Below are positions 1-8,530 of a stretch of DNA of 64,000 bases, in pieces. The DNA lies in contig NZ_BMRA01000001.1 in assembly GCF_014648395.1 (NCBI RefSeq), forward strand, positions 562,521 through 626,520, given 5' to 3'. The notes under the pieces were generated by a model, which was given only the letters and a program-made list of their open reading frames with translations, searched no databases and was not told the DNA's origin. Within the stretch, counting starts at the first letter, position 1. Each line of letters opens with the position of its first letter. Position numbers and translations under genes: made by a program. The stretch comes from Micromonospora fulviviridis (GTDB lineage Bacteria; Actinomycetota; Actinomycetes; Mycobacteriales; Micromonosporaceae).

Positions 1-275
1 CCGAAGCTGCCCCCGCCGCCGAGCCGCAGCCTCGGTGAGCTGGCCCGGGCGTCGCGGAACGTCTGCGCGGCGAGGCCGAGCGCGCTCTCCACGTCGACAA
101 GCCGGTCGTCGGGCACGTCGCCGAGGAACGCCAGGGTGAGGTGGGCGTTGGCGGGGTCGGCCAGCCGGACGTTGGTGCCGGCCGCGGAGGCGGCGCCCGT
201 GCGCAGCCGGGCCACCTGGGCGCCCAGGTCGTCGACCACCGGTTTCGGCGGGTAGACCGCGACGAAGAGCCGCAC
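1..275 (-). CDS. thpR: RNA 2',3'-cyclic phosphodiesterase (ThpR/LigT family), 5' part only
   Basis: The minus strand from a GTG at 275 reads MRLFVAVYPP and continues open to the window edge, so about 91 codons of the N-terminal half are present. It contains HLTL at residues 45-48, the first HxTx catalytic motif of the 2H phosphoesterase family; the second motif would lie outside the window. Members open 2',3'-cyclic phosphate ends of RNA in the cytoplasm. It starts 3 bases after the stop of the 169-residue gene upstream, so the two are probably co-transcribed. The start is chosen because MRLFVA is the usual N-terminus of the family. Confidence 0.8.
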   Translation of the reverse strand, partial: MRLFVAVYPPKPVVDDLGAQVARLRTGAASAAGTNVRLADPANAHLTLAFLGDVPDDRLVDVESALGLAAQTFRDARASSPRLRLGGGGSF

Positions 276-278
276 CGG

Positions 279-788
279 TCAGCGGTGCCGCTGGTGGTGG
301 CCGGGGCGGGCGGCGGGCAGGGTCAGCCCGGCGGCATGCAGGAGGCCCTCGACGCGGACCCGTTCGATCTCCCGGTCGACGCCGTCGAGTTCGGTCAGGT
401 GCTCGGCGATGCCCAGCGCCCCGCAGGCGGCCCGCAGCCGCTCGTCGTACGCGTCGATGACCGCGCCGTGCCAGACCACCGAGCGGTCGCTGGCGGCGAG
501 CCGGTGGCCGCCGAGGCGGCGCAGGTCGGTGGCGAGCTGTTCCAGCGGGCGGCGACCCGTCCGGTCGAGCTCGGTGAGGTCGATGTCCCGGGTGAGCGAC
601 TCGGCCTCGATGGCCCGGTCCAGCCGGGCGATGGTGCGGCGTTCCCGGCGCTGCTCGCGCCACTCGGCCCACCCGCAGGCCACCCGGTCGAGGATCTCGT
701 CGGCGCAGAAGACCAGCGCGAACAGGGCCGGCAGGCAGCAGACAGCGAGGATCGCGAGCATCAACAGAAGTCCCCGCCCCACTCCCAC
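279..788 (-). CDS. Membrane-anchored hypothetical protein
   Basis: A 169-residue protein with one hydrophobic N-terminal helix (about residues 6-28, containing MLAILAVCCLPALFALV) followed by a charged, probably helical cytoplasmic region rich in Arg and Glu. No catalytic motif or named family is recognised. It precedes the ThpR gene by 3 bases on the same strand, so it likely shares its transcript. The antisense frames here are open only because of GC bias. Function unknown. Confidence 0.6.
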   Translation of the reverse strand: MGVGRGLLLMLAILAVCCLPALFALVFCADEILDRVACGWAEWREQRRERRTIARLDRAIEAESLTRDIDLTELDRTGRRPLEQLATDLRRLGGHRLAASDRSVVWHGAVIDAYDERLRAACGALGIAEHLTELDGVDREIERVRVEGLLHAAGLTLPAARPGHHQRHR

Positions 789-856
789 GTATCGACGCTA
801 AGCCCCGCCGTCCCCGCACGCCACCCGATTGGCGAGATCCGGACGCGAATGAATGA

Positions 857-894
857 GGAAGGACCGGTTCCCACAAGGGGGAACCGGTCCTTCC
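857..894 (-). terminator. Perfect 16-bp hairpin downstream of the MFS gene
   Basis: GGAAGGACCGGTTCCC at 857-872 is exactly complementary to 879-894 across a 6-base loop. It lies 14 bases past the stop of the minus-strand MFS gene. There is no U-tract, as with most hairpins in this window. Confidence 0.7.
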
Positions 895-907
895 GGTGGT
901 CGACGGG

Positions 908-2194
908 TCACTCCGCCCCAGGCGATACCACGTAGAAGCGCGGCATGGGCAGCACCCGCATCCGCAGCCGGGCGCCGGAGCGGCGTAGCTGCCAGGTGAG
1001 CGCCAGCAGCGCGGCGGCCAGCGAGATCAGGCCACCGATCCAGATGCTCGCGCCGGCGCCGAAGGTCTCGGCCACCCAGCCGATGATCGGCGCGCCGACC
1101 GGGTTGGTGCCGAGGAAGACGAGCACCCAGAGCGCCATGACCCGGCCCCGGAAGGCGGCGTCGACGCCGAGCTGGACCCGCTGGTTGGCGGCCTGGGCGA
1201 AGAACACCATGAAGAACCCGGTGGGCAGCAGCAGCGTGACCACCAGCCAGTACGCCGGGGCGAGCCCGACCAGGGTGCCGAAGGTGGCGCAGCCGACCGC
1301 CGCGCCGAGCACCAGCCAGACCGAGGGCCGGCTGCGCCGCCCGGTGCCGGCGAGGGCGCCGACCAGCGCGCCGACCGCCAGCGCGGTGCTGAACAGGCCG
1401 AACGAGGCGGCGCCGGTGTTGAACACGGTCTTGGCCAGCGCGGCGAGGGTGAGCTGGAAGTTGAACAGGCTCATCCCGATCACCGACATGACGACCATCG
1501 GCAGCAGGAGGTCGGGGCGGCGCGCGACGTACCGGAGGCCGTCCACCACCTTGGCCTGGTCACGCTCGCCGGCCGGCGGCAGGTCCTTTCGGTGCAGCTC
1601 CGCGGCGCGCATCCGGACCACGTTGACCAGCGGGGCGATCGAGCTGAGCGCGCTGAACATGAAGACCGGGCCGACGTCGAAGGCGGCGATGGCCAGGCCG
1701 GCGACGGCGGGGCCGACGATCCGGGCCGAGTTGAAGGTGGCCGCGTTGAGGGAGAGCGCGTTCGGCAGCAGCGGCATGCCGACCAGTTCGGAGACGAACG
1801 CCTGCCGGACCGGGGTCTCCACCGCGTTGGCGACGCCGAGCAGGGCGGCGAACGCGAAGACGTGCCAGAGCTGCACCAGACCGGTGATCACCAGGACGCT
1901 CATCACCAGCGCCAGCACGGTCCAGAACGCGTTGGCGACGAAGAGCAGCATCCGCTTGTCGTAGCGGTCGGCGAGGCGGCCGGAGAGCAGGGTCAGCAGG
2001 AGGACGGGGGTGAACTGCAACGCGGTGACCACGCCGAGCGCGGTCGCGGAGTTGTCGCTGAGCTCGAGGACGAGCCAGTCCTGGGCGATGAACATCATCC
2101 AGACGCCGATCAACTTGATCAGCTGTCCGCTGGCGAAGAGTCGGTAGTTACGGACTCGTAGGGACTGGAACATCGTGCTCAGCCTGGCCTGCAC
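908..2194 (-). CDS. MFS transporter, EntS/MFS_3-like
   Basis: A 428-residue, about 12-helix integral membrane protein. The conserved N-terminus (LRVRNYRLFASGQL), the loop motif GRLADRYDKR after helix 2 and the PVRQAFVSELV segment after helix 4 are typical of the enterobactin-exporter-like MFS group (MFS_3), which exports small molecules using the proton gradient. Start GTG 2194 has AGGAGG about 13 bases upstream; an ATG at residue 8 is an alternative. It lies 76 bases downstream of a MarR-type regulator on the same strand, so it is the probable target and exports an unidentified toxic compound. Confidence 0.82.
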   Translation of the reverse strand: MQARLSTMFQSLRVRNYRLFASGQLIKLIGVWMMFIAQDWLVLELSDNSATALGVVTALQFTPVLLLTLLSGRLADRYDKRMLLFVANAFWTVLALVMSVLVITGLVQLWHVFAFAALLGVANAVETPVRQAFVSELVGMPLLPNALSLNAATFNSARIVGPAVAGLAIAAFDVGPVFMFSALSSIAPLVNVVRMRAAELHRKDLPPAGERDQAKVVDGLRYVARRPDLLLPMVVMSVIGMSLFNFQLTLAALAKTVFNTGAASFGLFSTALAVGALVGALAGTGRRSRPSVWLVLGAAVGCATFGTLVGLAPAYWLVVTLLLPTGFFMVFFAQAANQRVQLGVDAAFRGRVMALWVLVFLGTNPVGAPIIGWVAETFGAGASIWIGGLISLAAALLALTWQLRRSGARLRMRVLPMPRFYVVSPGAE

Positions 2195-2270
2195 TCTAGG
2201 TGCGCCTCCTCGCGATCAAGTACGCCTCATCCACAACGGACGAAGCGGACCGCGGGACGCGGGTACCCGT

Positions 2271-2720
2271 TCAGGCGCGAGCGATGCCCTGGAGGATGTC
2301 GGCGGCACGTCGCAGCGTGTCGCGTTCCTCCTCGGTCAGCGCGGCCAACCGGCTGGCCAGCCACTCGTTGCGGGCCCGCTCGAACTGGTCGAGCACGGCC
2401 CGTCCCCCCTCGGTTGCCGCCAGGATGACCTGCCGTCCGTCGGTCGGATGGGGGGTGCGCTGCACGAGGCCGCGCTCCTCCAGCTTCGCGACGATCTTCG
2501 TCATCGTGGGCGGCTGCACCCGCTCGACATCGGCCAGCTCCCGGGGTGTCAGGGCGCCCGCCAGCTTGAGGCTGGTGAGCGCCGAGAGCTGGGTGACCGT
2601 GAGGTCGCCGACCGGGCGGGCCTGTCGGACCCGCCGGTTGAGCCGGGTGATCGCATCACGCAGCTGAGGGGCCAGCTGCGCCGGTGGCACGCGTTTCGCC
2701 GTCACCGTCCGCTCCGTCAC
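2271..2720 (-). CDS. MarR-family transcriptional regulator
   Basis: A 149-residue winged-helix protein. It has the MarR layout: N-terminal dimerisation helix, helix-turn-helix LTPRELADVERVQPPTMTKI, then the wing with GLVQRTPHPTDGRQ carrying the conserved D-R pair. MarR dimers repress adjacent efflux genes and release DNA on binding small phenolic or drug-like ligands. The GTG start at 2720 lies 2 bases from a 15-bp palindrome (2723-2737), so autorepression is likely, and the MFS gene follows 76 bases downstream. Confidence 0.88.
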   Translation of the reverse strand: MTERTVTAKRVPPAQLAPQLRDAITRLNRRVRQARPVGDLTVTQLSALTSLKLAGALTPRELADVERVQPPTMTKIVAKLEERGLVQRTPHPTDGRQVILAATEGGRAVLDQFERARNEWLASRLAALTEEERDTLRRAADILQGIARA

Positions 2721-2722
2721 AG

Positions 2723-2737
2723 TAGTTAGCTTAACTA
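2723..2737 (-). promoter_or_regulatory. Probable MarR operator
   Basis: TAGTTA-GCT-TAACTA, perfect 6-bp arms with a 3-bp spacer, lies immediately before the marR-like start codon in a short AT-rich stretch. Minus-strand -35/-10 candidates TTAGCC and TAACTA overlap it, which would make the mRNA leaderless or nearly so. The position suits autorepression of the marR-MFS unit. Confidence 0.6.
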
Positions 2738-2794
2738 ATGAGCCTGGCTAACGACATGCGATATGACCAGGCTCACCGGAGGTTTGCCCTGCTC

Positions 2795-2829
2795 GCGGCC
2801 GGGGCATCCGATTTGGACGCCCCGGCCGC
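2795..2829 (-). terminator. Hairpin terminator of the purine permease gene
   Basis: GCGGCCGGGGC at 2795-2805 pairs with 2819-2829 (11 bp, 13-base loop), 7 bases past the permease stop codon on the minus strand. Confidence 0.6.
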
Positions 2830-2836
2830 CGAGCGT

Positions 2837-4318
2837 TCAGAGCACCACGGACTCGATCGGCCCGCGCAGGAAGTAGAGGACGAACAGCGCGGCCACCCCG
2901 TACAGCAGGGGGTGGACCTCGCGGACCTTGCCCTTGGCCAGCTTCAGCAGGACAAAGGTGATCACGCCCGCGCCGATGCCGTTCGAGATCGAATAGGTGA
3001 AGGGCATCAGCACGATGGTGAGGAACGCCGGGATGGCGATCTCGTAGTCGGTCCAGTCGATGGTGCGGACCGCCGTCATCATCAGGAAGCCCACCACCAC
3101 GAGGGCCGTGGACGCGGCCTCGAAGGGCACCACCACCGCCAGCGGCGCCAGGAACATGGCCAGCAGGAACAGGCCGCCGGTGACCAGGTTGGCCACCCCG
3201 GTCCGGGCGCCCTCCGCGACCCCGGCCGCGCTTTCGATGTACGACGTGTTGCTCGACACCGAGGCCGCGCCACCCGCGGCCGCGGCGATCGAGTCGACCA
3301 GCAGGATCTCCCGGGCCCGCGGCGGGGTGCCCCGCTCGTCGAGCATGTCGCCCTCCTGGCCGATGGCGACCATCGTGCCCATGGTGTCGAAGAAGTCCGT
3401 GATGAGCAGGGTGAACACGAACATCAACGGGACCAGCCAGCCGACCCGGGCCCACGAGTCCAGCACGTTGAAGTTGCCGAGCAGGGAGAGGTCGGGGACG
3501 TCCACCACCTTCTCCGGCAGTTCGGGCACGTTCAGCGCCCAGCCCTTGGGGTTGGGCTTGCCGTTGACGAAGGACGGCCCGATGTTGCCGACCGCCTCCA
3601 CGATGATCGCCAGCACGGTGGAGACCAGGATGCCGATCAGGATCGCGCCGCGGATCCGGCGTACCACCAGCACCAGCGTGAGCAGCAGGCCCACCACGAA
3701 GACCAGCAGGGGCCAGCTGACGATCTTGCCGCTGATGCCCAGCCCGACCGGCACGGTCGTGTTCGCGACGTCCGGCACCCGCCGGACGAAGCCGGCGTCG
3801 ACCAGGCCGATGATGGTCAGGAAGAGGCCGATGCCCACACCGATCGCCGTCTTGAGCTGGGTCGGCACCGAGCGGAACACCGCGGTACGCAGCCCGGTGA
3901 GCACGAGGATGCCGATGAGCACACCCTCGATCACCACGAGCCCCATGGCGTCCGCCCAGGTCATCTGCGGCGCGATCTCGAACGCGACCAGCGCGTTCAC
4001 GCCCAGCCCGGCGGCCAGCGCGATCGGGAACCGGGCCACCACGCCCATCAGGATGGTCATCACGCCGGCGACCAGCGCGGTGGCCGCCGCCAGCGCCGGG
4101 ATGGCGAGCTTGCGCCCGTCGCCGTCGACCGCGCTGCCCAGGATCAGCGGGTTCAGCACCACGATGTACGCCATCGTGAAGAACGTGGCCAGACCGCCCC
4201 GGACCTCCCGGCCCGGCGTCGACCGGCGGGCGGAGATCTCGAAGAAGCGGTCGAAGGCGTTGCGCGGGTGCGCGGGATCGGGTGGGGTGCCGTGGTCCGG
4301 CGGCGGCGCTATGGCCAT
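2837..4318 (-). CDS. NCS2 family purine permease (AzgA-like)
   Basis: A 493-residue polytopic membrane protein of the nucleobase:cation symporter 2 family, AzgA-like branch (guanine, hypoxanthine or adenine uptake). Recognisable features are the N-terminal FFEISARRSTPGREVRGG, the TMAYIVVLNP segment, GLGVNALVAF, and the conserved TDFFDTMGTMVAIG and ASVSSNTSYIESAAGVAEG signatures of the substrate and cation sites. I place the start at ATG 4318 rather than 4357, because GAGGAC lies 5-8 bases upstream. A hairpin follows the stop, so it is probably monocistronic. Confidence 0.88.
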   Translation of the reverse strand: MAIAPPPDHGTPPDPAHPRNAFDRFFEISARRSTPGREVRGGLATFFTMAYIVVLNPLILGSAVDGDGRKLAIPALAAATALVAGVMTILMGVVARFPIALAAGLGVNALVAFEIAPQMTWADAMGLVVIEGVLIGILVLTGLRTAVFRSVPTQLKTAIGVGIGLFLTIIGLVDAGFVRRVPDVANTTVPVGLGISGKIVSWPLLVFVVGLLLTLVLVVRRIRGAILIGILVSTVLAIIVEAVGNIGPSFVNGKPNPKGWALNVPELPEKVVDVPDLSLLGNFNVLDSWARVGWLVPLMFVFTLLITDFFDTMGTMVAIGQEGDMLDERGTPPRAREILLVDSIAAAAGGAASVSSNTSYIESAAGVAEGARTGVANLVTGGLFLLAMFLAPLAVVVPFEAASTALVVVGFLMMTAVRTIDWTDYEIAIPAFLTIVLMPFTYSISNGIGAGVITFVLLKLAKGKVREVHPLLYGVAALFVLYFLRGPIESVVL

Positions 4319-4407
4319 CGGGTCCTCACATATTGATCGACCGGTTGTCGCGCGCATCGTCCCAGATCACTCACGGGCAGGGAAGAACGATCGCGTACGC
4401 TGGGCGC

Positions 4408-4668
4408 GTGCCCCAGGAGCAACAACCGCGGCCCGAGCCGCTCGACCCGCCGATGGTGCCGTTCGCCGTCGCCGGGCTGATCGTCTGGGCGGTGGCCGGG
4501 CTGGTGCTGCTGCTCTTCTTCCGCGACTGGCTCACCGAGCACGGGCACGAGAACTGGCTCTGGACGTGCCTCGCCGGTTTCCTGTGGGGCTTTCCCGGGC
4601 TGGCCGTGATGATGCGGCACGACGCCAACCGGCGCCGCCGCCGGTTGGCCACCGCCCGTCAGAGCTGA
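4408..4668 (+). CDS. DUF2530 small membrane protein
   Basis: An 86-residue protein with two hydrophobic helices (about residues 17-38 and 50-66, VAGLIVWAVAGLVLLLFF and LAGFLWGFPGLAVM) and a basic C-terminal tail. Size and pattern match the actinobacterial DUF2530 family, function unknown. The start is GTG 4408, six bases after TACGCT at 4396-4401, the leaderless arrangement seen often in this window. It faces the DUF3027 gene tail to tail. Confidence 0.75.
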   Translation: MPQEQQPRPEPLDPPMVPFAVAGLIVWAVAGLVLLLFFRDWLTEHGHENWLWTCLAGFLWGFPGLAVMMRHDANRRRRRLATARQS

Positions 4669-4686
4669 CCGGTCAGGGCTGACCCG

Positions 4687-5526
4687 TCAGGGGTGGCCGT
4701 ACGGCTCCGCCGGCTCGGCCGCCTCCACCGAGCCCGGGGCCCGGCTCACCGACACCGCTTCCACCGCGCTGTCGTCGTAGACCGTGGGCAGCTCGTCCAC
4801 CGGGCTCTCGGCCGCCTCGATCAGCGTCTCCGAGTGGGCGCCGCAGCCGTGGTCGGCGCTGACCACCCGGCCGTCGTCGGGGGCGTAGAAGTTGCCGCAG
4901 GCGCCGAAGGACTGCCGCAGGGCGCCGGCGAGCGGCAGGTAGAAGCCGCAGGTGCCGCAGCGGGCGGCGGCCGGCGCGGCCACCGAGATCGCGGCGTCGG
5001 GCCCGTGGTCGCCGTCGTACCAGCGCTGGGCGGCCTCAGTGCGCCCCTCCCGGGACAGCACCCGGGCCCGGCCGAGGCCGAGCTCCCAGGCGGTCTCCTC
5101 GACGGCCGGGTCGTCGGAGAGCAGGTAGCCGGGGGCCAGCCGCTCGTCGTCCGCCGGGGTGGGGAGCAGGTCACCGGGGCCCAGGTCGCCCGGCTTGAGC
5201 CGCTCCTGCCAGGGCAGCCAGCCCGGGGCGAGCAGCGCGTCGCCGCCCGGCAGCAGCACCGTCTCGCAGACGGTGACCGTGCGGCTGCGCGGCACCCGGG
5301 TCACCGTGACGGCCCAGCGCCAGCCGCGGTAGCCGGCGAGGCGGCACTCGAAGTAGTGCGTGACGAGCCGGTCGCCCTCGGCGACCGCCTGGAGGTGGTC
5401 GCCGACGTCGGAGGGGTCGACCTCGGTGATGGCGGAGCGGGCCACCTCGACGGCGGCGGCGCACACCTGGTCGAGCCGGGGAGCGCGGGCGGAGGCGGGC
5501 CTGGTCACCGGACCATTGTTCCCCAT
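4687..5526 (-). CDS. DUF3027 domain protein
   Basis: A 279-residue soluble protein. The first two thirds resemble the actinobacterial DUF3027 family (LDQVCAAAVEVARSA, then HYFECRLAGYRGWRW and LLPGGDALLAPGWLPW). The C-terminal part has Cys pairs (CGTCGFY and ACGNFY, with HGCGAH after them), a likely zinc-binding site. Function is unknown. ATG 5526 is taken as start, but GTG 5511 with GGGGA upstream is also plausible. It is divergent from the MFS gene at 5614, sharing an 87-base promoter region. Confidence 0.72.
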   Translation of the reverse strand: MGNNGPVTRPASARAPRLDQVCAAAVEVARSAITEVDPSDVGDHLQAVAEGDRLVTHYFECRLAGYRGWRWAVTVTRVPRSRTVTVCETVLLPGGDALLAPGWLPWQERLKPGDLGPGDLLPTPADDERLAPGYLLSDDPAVEETAWELGLGRARVLSREGRTEAAQRWYDGDHGPDAAISVAAPAAARCGTCGFYLPLAGALRQSFGACGNFYAPDDGRVVSADHGCGAHSETLIEAAESPVDELPTVYDDSAVEAVSVSRAPGSVEAAEPAEPYGHP

Positions 5527-5613
5527 GCCGGCGGTGGAGTGACAGGCACTCCCCGGTGTCGTTCTCCCCGGGTGGTGCGGCACGGGTGGAGGAGATGGGC
5601 GAGGATGGGACAC

Positions 5614-7212
5614 ATGCCGCTGTCCTCCCGCTCCGGCCGGTCCGTCCTCGGGCGGACTTTCGGCACCGGCATCCGCGCCACCCGCCTGCTGCTCCGGGGC
5701 TCGCTGCACGGCGGGCGGTGGATGACCCGGCGGGCCGGAACGGCCCGGGCCCGCAGCGCCGGCAACGAGGTCGGCATGGTCCGCCTCTTCGACCTGCACG
5801 CCCTCTCCTGCGCCGGGGACACCCTGATCGCCATCGGCCTGGCCGGGACGATCTTCTTCGACGTGCCGCTCGGCGAGGCACGCAACAAGGTCGCGCTCTA
5901 CCTGCTGGTGACCATGGTCCCGTTCGCCATGCTCGCCCCCGTGGTCGGCCCGCTGCTGGACCACTTCCGGCACGGCCGCCGGTACGCGCTGGCCGCCACC
6001 ATGCTGGGCCGCGCCTTCCTGGCCTGGTTGATCTCCGACTACATCGGCGGCTTCGGGCTCTACCCGGCCGCGTTCGGGGTGCTCGCCCTCTCCCGGGCGT
6101 ACGGGGTGGCCCGCTCGGCGGCGGTGCCCCGGCTCCTGCCGGAAGGGCTCGGGCTGTCCCAGGTGGGTGCGCGGGCGAGCGTCTACGGCACGGTGGCCGG
6201 TGCGCTGGTCGCCCCGATCGGGCTGGCCGCGTTCTGGTTCGGGGCGCAGTGGCCGCTGCGGGTCGCCTCTCTGATCTTCCTCATCGGCATGGTGATCTCG
6301 CTCCGGCTGCCGCCGCGGGCGGACTCGGAGCCGCCGGAGCGGGTGCCGCGTCCGCTGCGGGCGCTGCGCCGCAGGGACGGGGAACGCCCGCTGGGCCGGG
6401 GGCGGCCGGCCGGCCGGCTGGTGATCGCCACCCTGATCGGCGCGGCGGCGCTGCGCGGGCTCTACGGCTTCCTGCTGCTCTTCCTGGCCTTCGCGATCAA
6501 GGGCGGCGACCTCACCACCGACTTCTTCGGCCGGAACCTGGGCGCCCAGGGCGCGCTGGGCCTGGTCGGCGGCGCGCTGGCGGTGGGCAGCTTCCTGGCC
6601 ACCGCGATCGGCACCCGGCTGCACATCCACCGCCCGACGGCGATCCAGTCCAGCGGCACGATCATCGTCGCCGGGGTGGCGGTGCTCGCCGCGCTGAAGT
6701 TCTCGCTGCCCATGGTGGCGCTGCTCTGCCTCGTCACCTCGCTGTTCAGCGGGATCGCCAAGCTCGCGGTCGACGCGTCGATCCAGGAGCGGATCCCGGA
6801 GCGGCTGCGGGCCAGTTCCTTCGCCCACTCGGAAACCGCGCTGATGCTCGCCTTCGTGGCCGGCGGCGGGCTGGGCCTGGTCCCGTTCACCGGCGTGGTC
6901 GGGGTGGCGGTCGCCGCCTGCGTGGCCGCGCTGGTGGCCGCCCGCGGGGTGCTGGTGGCCACCCGGCTGCGCGGCGAACACCTCGTCGGGCGCCCGCTCG
7001 GCGACGACGAACTGGCCGCCGGGCAGGGCACGGAGTTCGACGATCCCGCCCCCACCTCGCCGGCCCCGCCCCGGGCCGACCCACCGCCGCCGGTCGACGA
7101 CGACGAGCTGGCGCCGCCCGGGTTCCACATCTACCGCCCCTCCTCCTCGGTCGGCGGGCCGGGTGGGAGCGAGGAGGAGAACCGGCGGGAGCCGCGGGGA
7201 CCGGTGGCGTGA
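5614..7212 (+). CDS. MFS transporter with acidic, Pro-rich tail
   Basis: A 532-residue protein with about 12 hydrophobic helices, an N-terminal basic region and a charged, Pro/Asp-rich cytoplasmic tail of about 70 residues. The fold is MFS (RLFDLHALSCAGDTLIAIGLAGTIFF at the first helix, LSRAYGVARSAAVPRLLPE midway). Substrate unknown. ATG 5614 lies 7 bases after GAGGAT; ATG 5605 in the same frame is the alternative. Its last 4 bases overlap the mqnB start (GTGA), so the two are translationally coupled, an unexplained link with menaquinone synthesis. Confidence 0.72.
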   Translation: MPLSSRSGRSVLGRTFGTGIRATRLLLRGSLHGGRWMTRRAGTARARSAGNEVGMVRLFDLHALSCAGDTLIAIGLAGTIFFDVPLGEARNKVALYLLVTMVPFAMLAPVVGPLLDHFRHGRRYALAATMLGRAFLAWLISDYIGGFGLYPAAFGVLALSRAYGVARSAAVPRLLPEGLGLSQVGARASVYGTVAGALVAPIGLAAFWFGAQWPLRVASLIFLIGMVISLRLPPRADSEPPERVPRPLRALRRRDGERPLGRGRPAGRLVIATLIGAAALRGLYGFLLLFLAFAIKGGDLTTDFFGRNLGAQGALGLVGGALAVGSFLATAIGTRLHIHRPTAIQSSGTIIVAGVAVLAALKFSLPMVALLCLVTSLFSGIAKLAVDASIQERIPERLRASSFAHSETALMLAFVAGGGLGLVPFTGVVGVAVAACVAALVAARGVLVATRLRGEHLVGRPLGDDELAAGQGTEFDDPAPTSPAPPRADPPPPVDDDELAPPGFHIYRPSSSVGGPGGSEEENRREPRGPVA

Positions 7213-7859
7213 GCGGGTTGCTGGTGGTGACCGCGGTACCCGCCGAGGCGGACGCGGTCCGGGCGGGCCTCACCGATCCCACGGTCACCGTCGTACCGGT
7301 CGGGGTCGGACCCGCCGTCGCCGGCGCGGCCACCGCGCGGCTGCTGGCGCTCGCCGAGGCGGCCGGACGCCCGTACCGGGCGGTGGTCAGCGCGGGCATC
7401 GCGGGCGGCTTCGTCGGCCGGGCGCCGGTCGGCGGCACCGTGCTGGCCGACCGCAGCGTCGCCGCCGACCTGGGCGCCGAGTCGCCCACCGGCTTCATCC
7501 CCGTGGAGGACCTGGGCATGCCGGCCGAGCTGCTGGGCGGCGGCAGCGTCGTACCCGCCGACCCGGGCCTGCTGGGCGCCCTGCGGACCGCCCTACCGGC
7601 GGCCACCGTCGGCACGGTGCTCACGATCAGCACGGTGACCGGCACCGCCGCGAGCACGGCGGCCCTCGCCGACCGGCACCCCGACGCCGTGGCCGAGGCC
7701 ATGGAGGGGTACGGCGTCGCCGTCGCCGCCACCCAGGCCGGCCTGCCCTTCGCCGAGCTGCGGACGGTGTCCAACCCGATCGGCCCCCGCGACCGCGGGT
7801 CGTGGCGGATGCGCGAGGCGTTCGCCGCGCTCACCGCGGCGGCCGCCGCCCTCCGCTGA
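7209..7859 (+). CDS. mqnB: Futalosine hydrolase
   Basis: A 216-residue enzyme of the nucleoside phosphorylase/hydrolase fold. It hydrolyses futalosine to dehypoxanthine futalosine and hypoxanthine in the futalosine route to menaquinone, in the cytoplasm. Family marks are LLVVTAVPAEADAV at the N-terminus, GIAGGF (residues about 62-67), the ribose-binding AMEGYGVA and the C-terminal RTVSNPIGPRD. It overlaps the upstream MFS stop by 4 bases. mqnD lies about 2.7 kb away on the same strand, supporting the pathway call. Confidence 0.88.
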   Translation: MSGLLVVTAVPAEADAVRAGLTDPTVTVVPVGVGPAVAGAATARLLALAEAAGRPYRAVVSAGIAGGFVGRAPVGGTVLADRSVAADLGAESPTGFIPVEDLGMPAELLGGGSVVPADPGLLGALRTALPAATVGTVLTISTVTGTAASTAALADRHPDAVAEAMEGYGVAVAATQAGLPFAELRTVSNPIGPRDRGSWRMREAFAALTAAAAALR

Positions 7860-7861
7860 GG

Positions 7862-8530
7862 TCACTCGCCGGGGACGACGAGCCCTGACTCGTACGCGTA
7901 GACGACGGCCTGGACCCGGTCGCGCCGGTCGAGCTTGGTGAGGATCCGGCTCACATGGGTCTTGACGGTCTGCTCGGCGATGACGAGGTCGGCCGCGATC
8001 TCCTGGTTGGACAGGCCGCGCGCCATGAGCACGAGCACCTCGACCTCGCGCGGGGTCAGCGTGTCGAGGGCGGCCGGCCGGTGGCGGGCGCCGGGCGACT
8101 GCCGGGCGAACTGGGCGATCAGCCGCCGGGTGACGGACGGGGCGAGCAGGGCGTCGCCGGCCGCCACCACCCGCACCGCCTGCACCAGCTCGCTGGCCGG
8201 GGCGTCCTTGAGCAGGAAGCCGGAGGCGCCGGCGCGCAGCGCCTCGTAGACGTAGTCGTCGAGGTCGAAGGTGGTGAGCATGAGCACCCTGGGCCGGTGC
8301 GCCGGCGGCGGGGCGTCGAGCAGCAGTCGGGTGGCGGCGAGCCCGTCCAGCCTGGGCATCCGCACGTCCATGAGGACGACGTCGGGCCGGAGCCGGCGGG
8401 CCAGCGTGACGGCCTCCAGCCCGTCGGCGGCGCCGCCGACCACGGTGAGGTCCGGCTGGGCGGCCAGCAGCGCGCCGAACCCCTCGCGCACCATCGCCTG
8501 ATCGTCGACGATCAGCACGCTTGTGGTCAC
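7862..8530 (-). CDS. NarL/LuxR-type response regulator
   Basis: A 222-residue regulator. The N-terminal receiver domain has D9/D10, the phosphoacceptor D55 in LMDVRM, T86 and K108; the C-terminal LuxR-type helix-turn-helix reads LTPREVEVLVLMARGLSNQEIA then TVKTHVSRI. GTG 8530 overlaps the stop of the upstream histidine kinase gene (GTGA), so they form one operon and one phosphorelay. Targets unknown; the divergent membrane protein at 9938 is a candidate. Its stop lies 2 bases from that of mqnB. Confidence 0.93.
   Translation of the reverse strand: MTTSVLIVDDQAMVREGFGALLAAQPDLTVVGGAADGLEAVTLARRLRPDVVLMDVRMPRLDGLAATRLLLDAPPPAHRPRVLMLTTFDLDDYVYEALRAGASGFLLKDAPASELVQAVRVVAAGDALLAPSVTRRLIAQFARQSPGARHRPAALDTLTPREVEVLVLMARGLSNQEIAADLVIAEQTVKTHVSRILTKLDRRDRVQAVVYAYESGLVVPGE

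Noticed and set aside
2738..4336. 532-codon plus-strand frame opposite the purine permease
   Set aside because: His/Asp/Arg-rich shadow of a membrane protein read antisense.
4693..7128. Open frames of more than 800 codons antisense to the MFS and DUF3027 genes
   Set aside because: Very high GC keeps all frames open; composition is Arg/Gly/Ala/Pro noise and no domain is seen.
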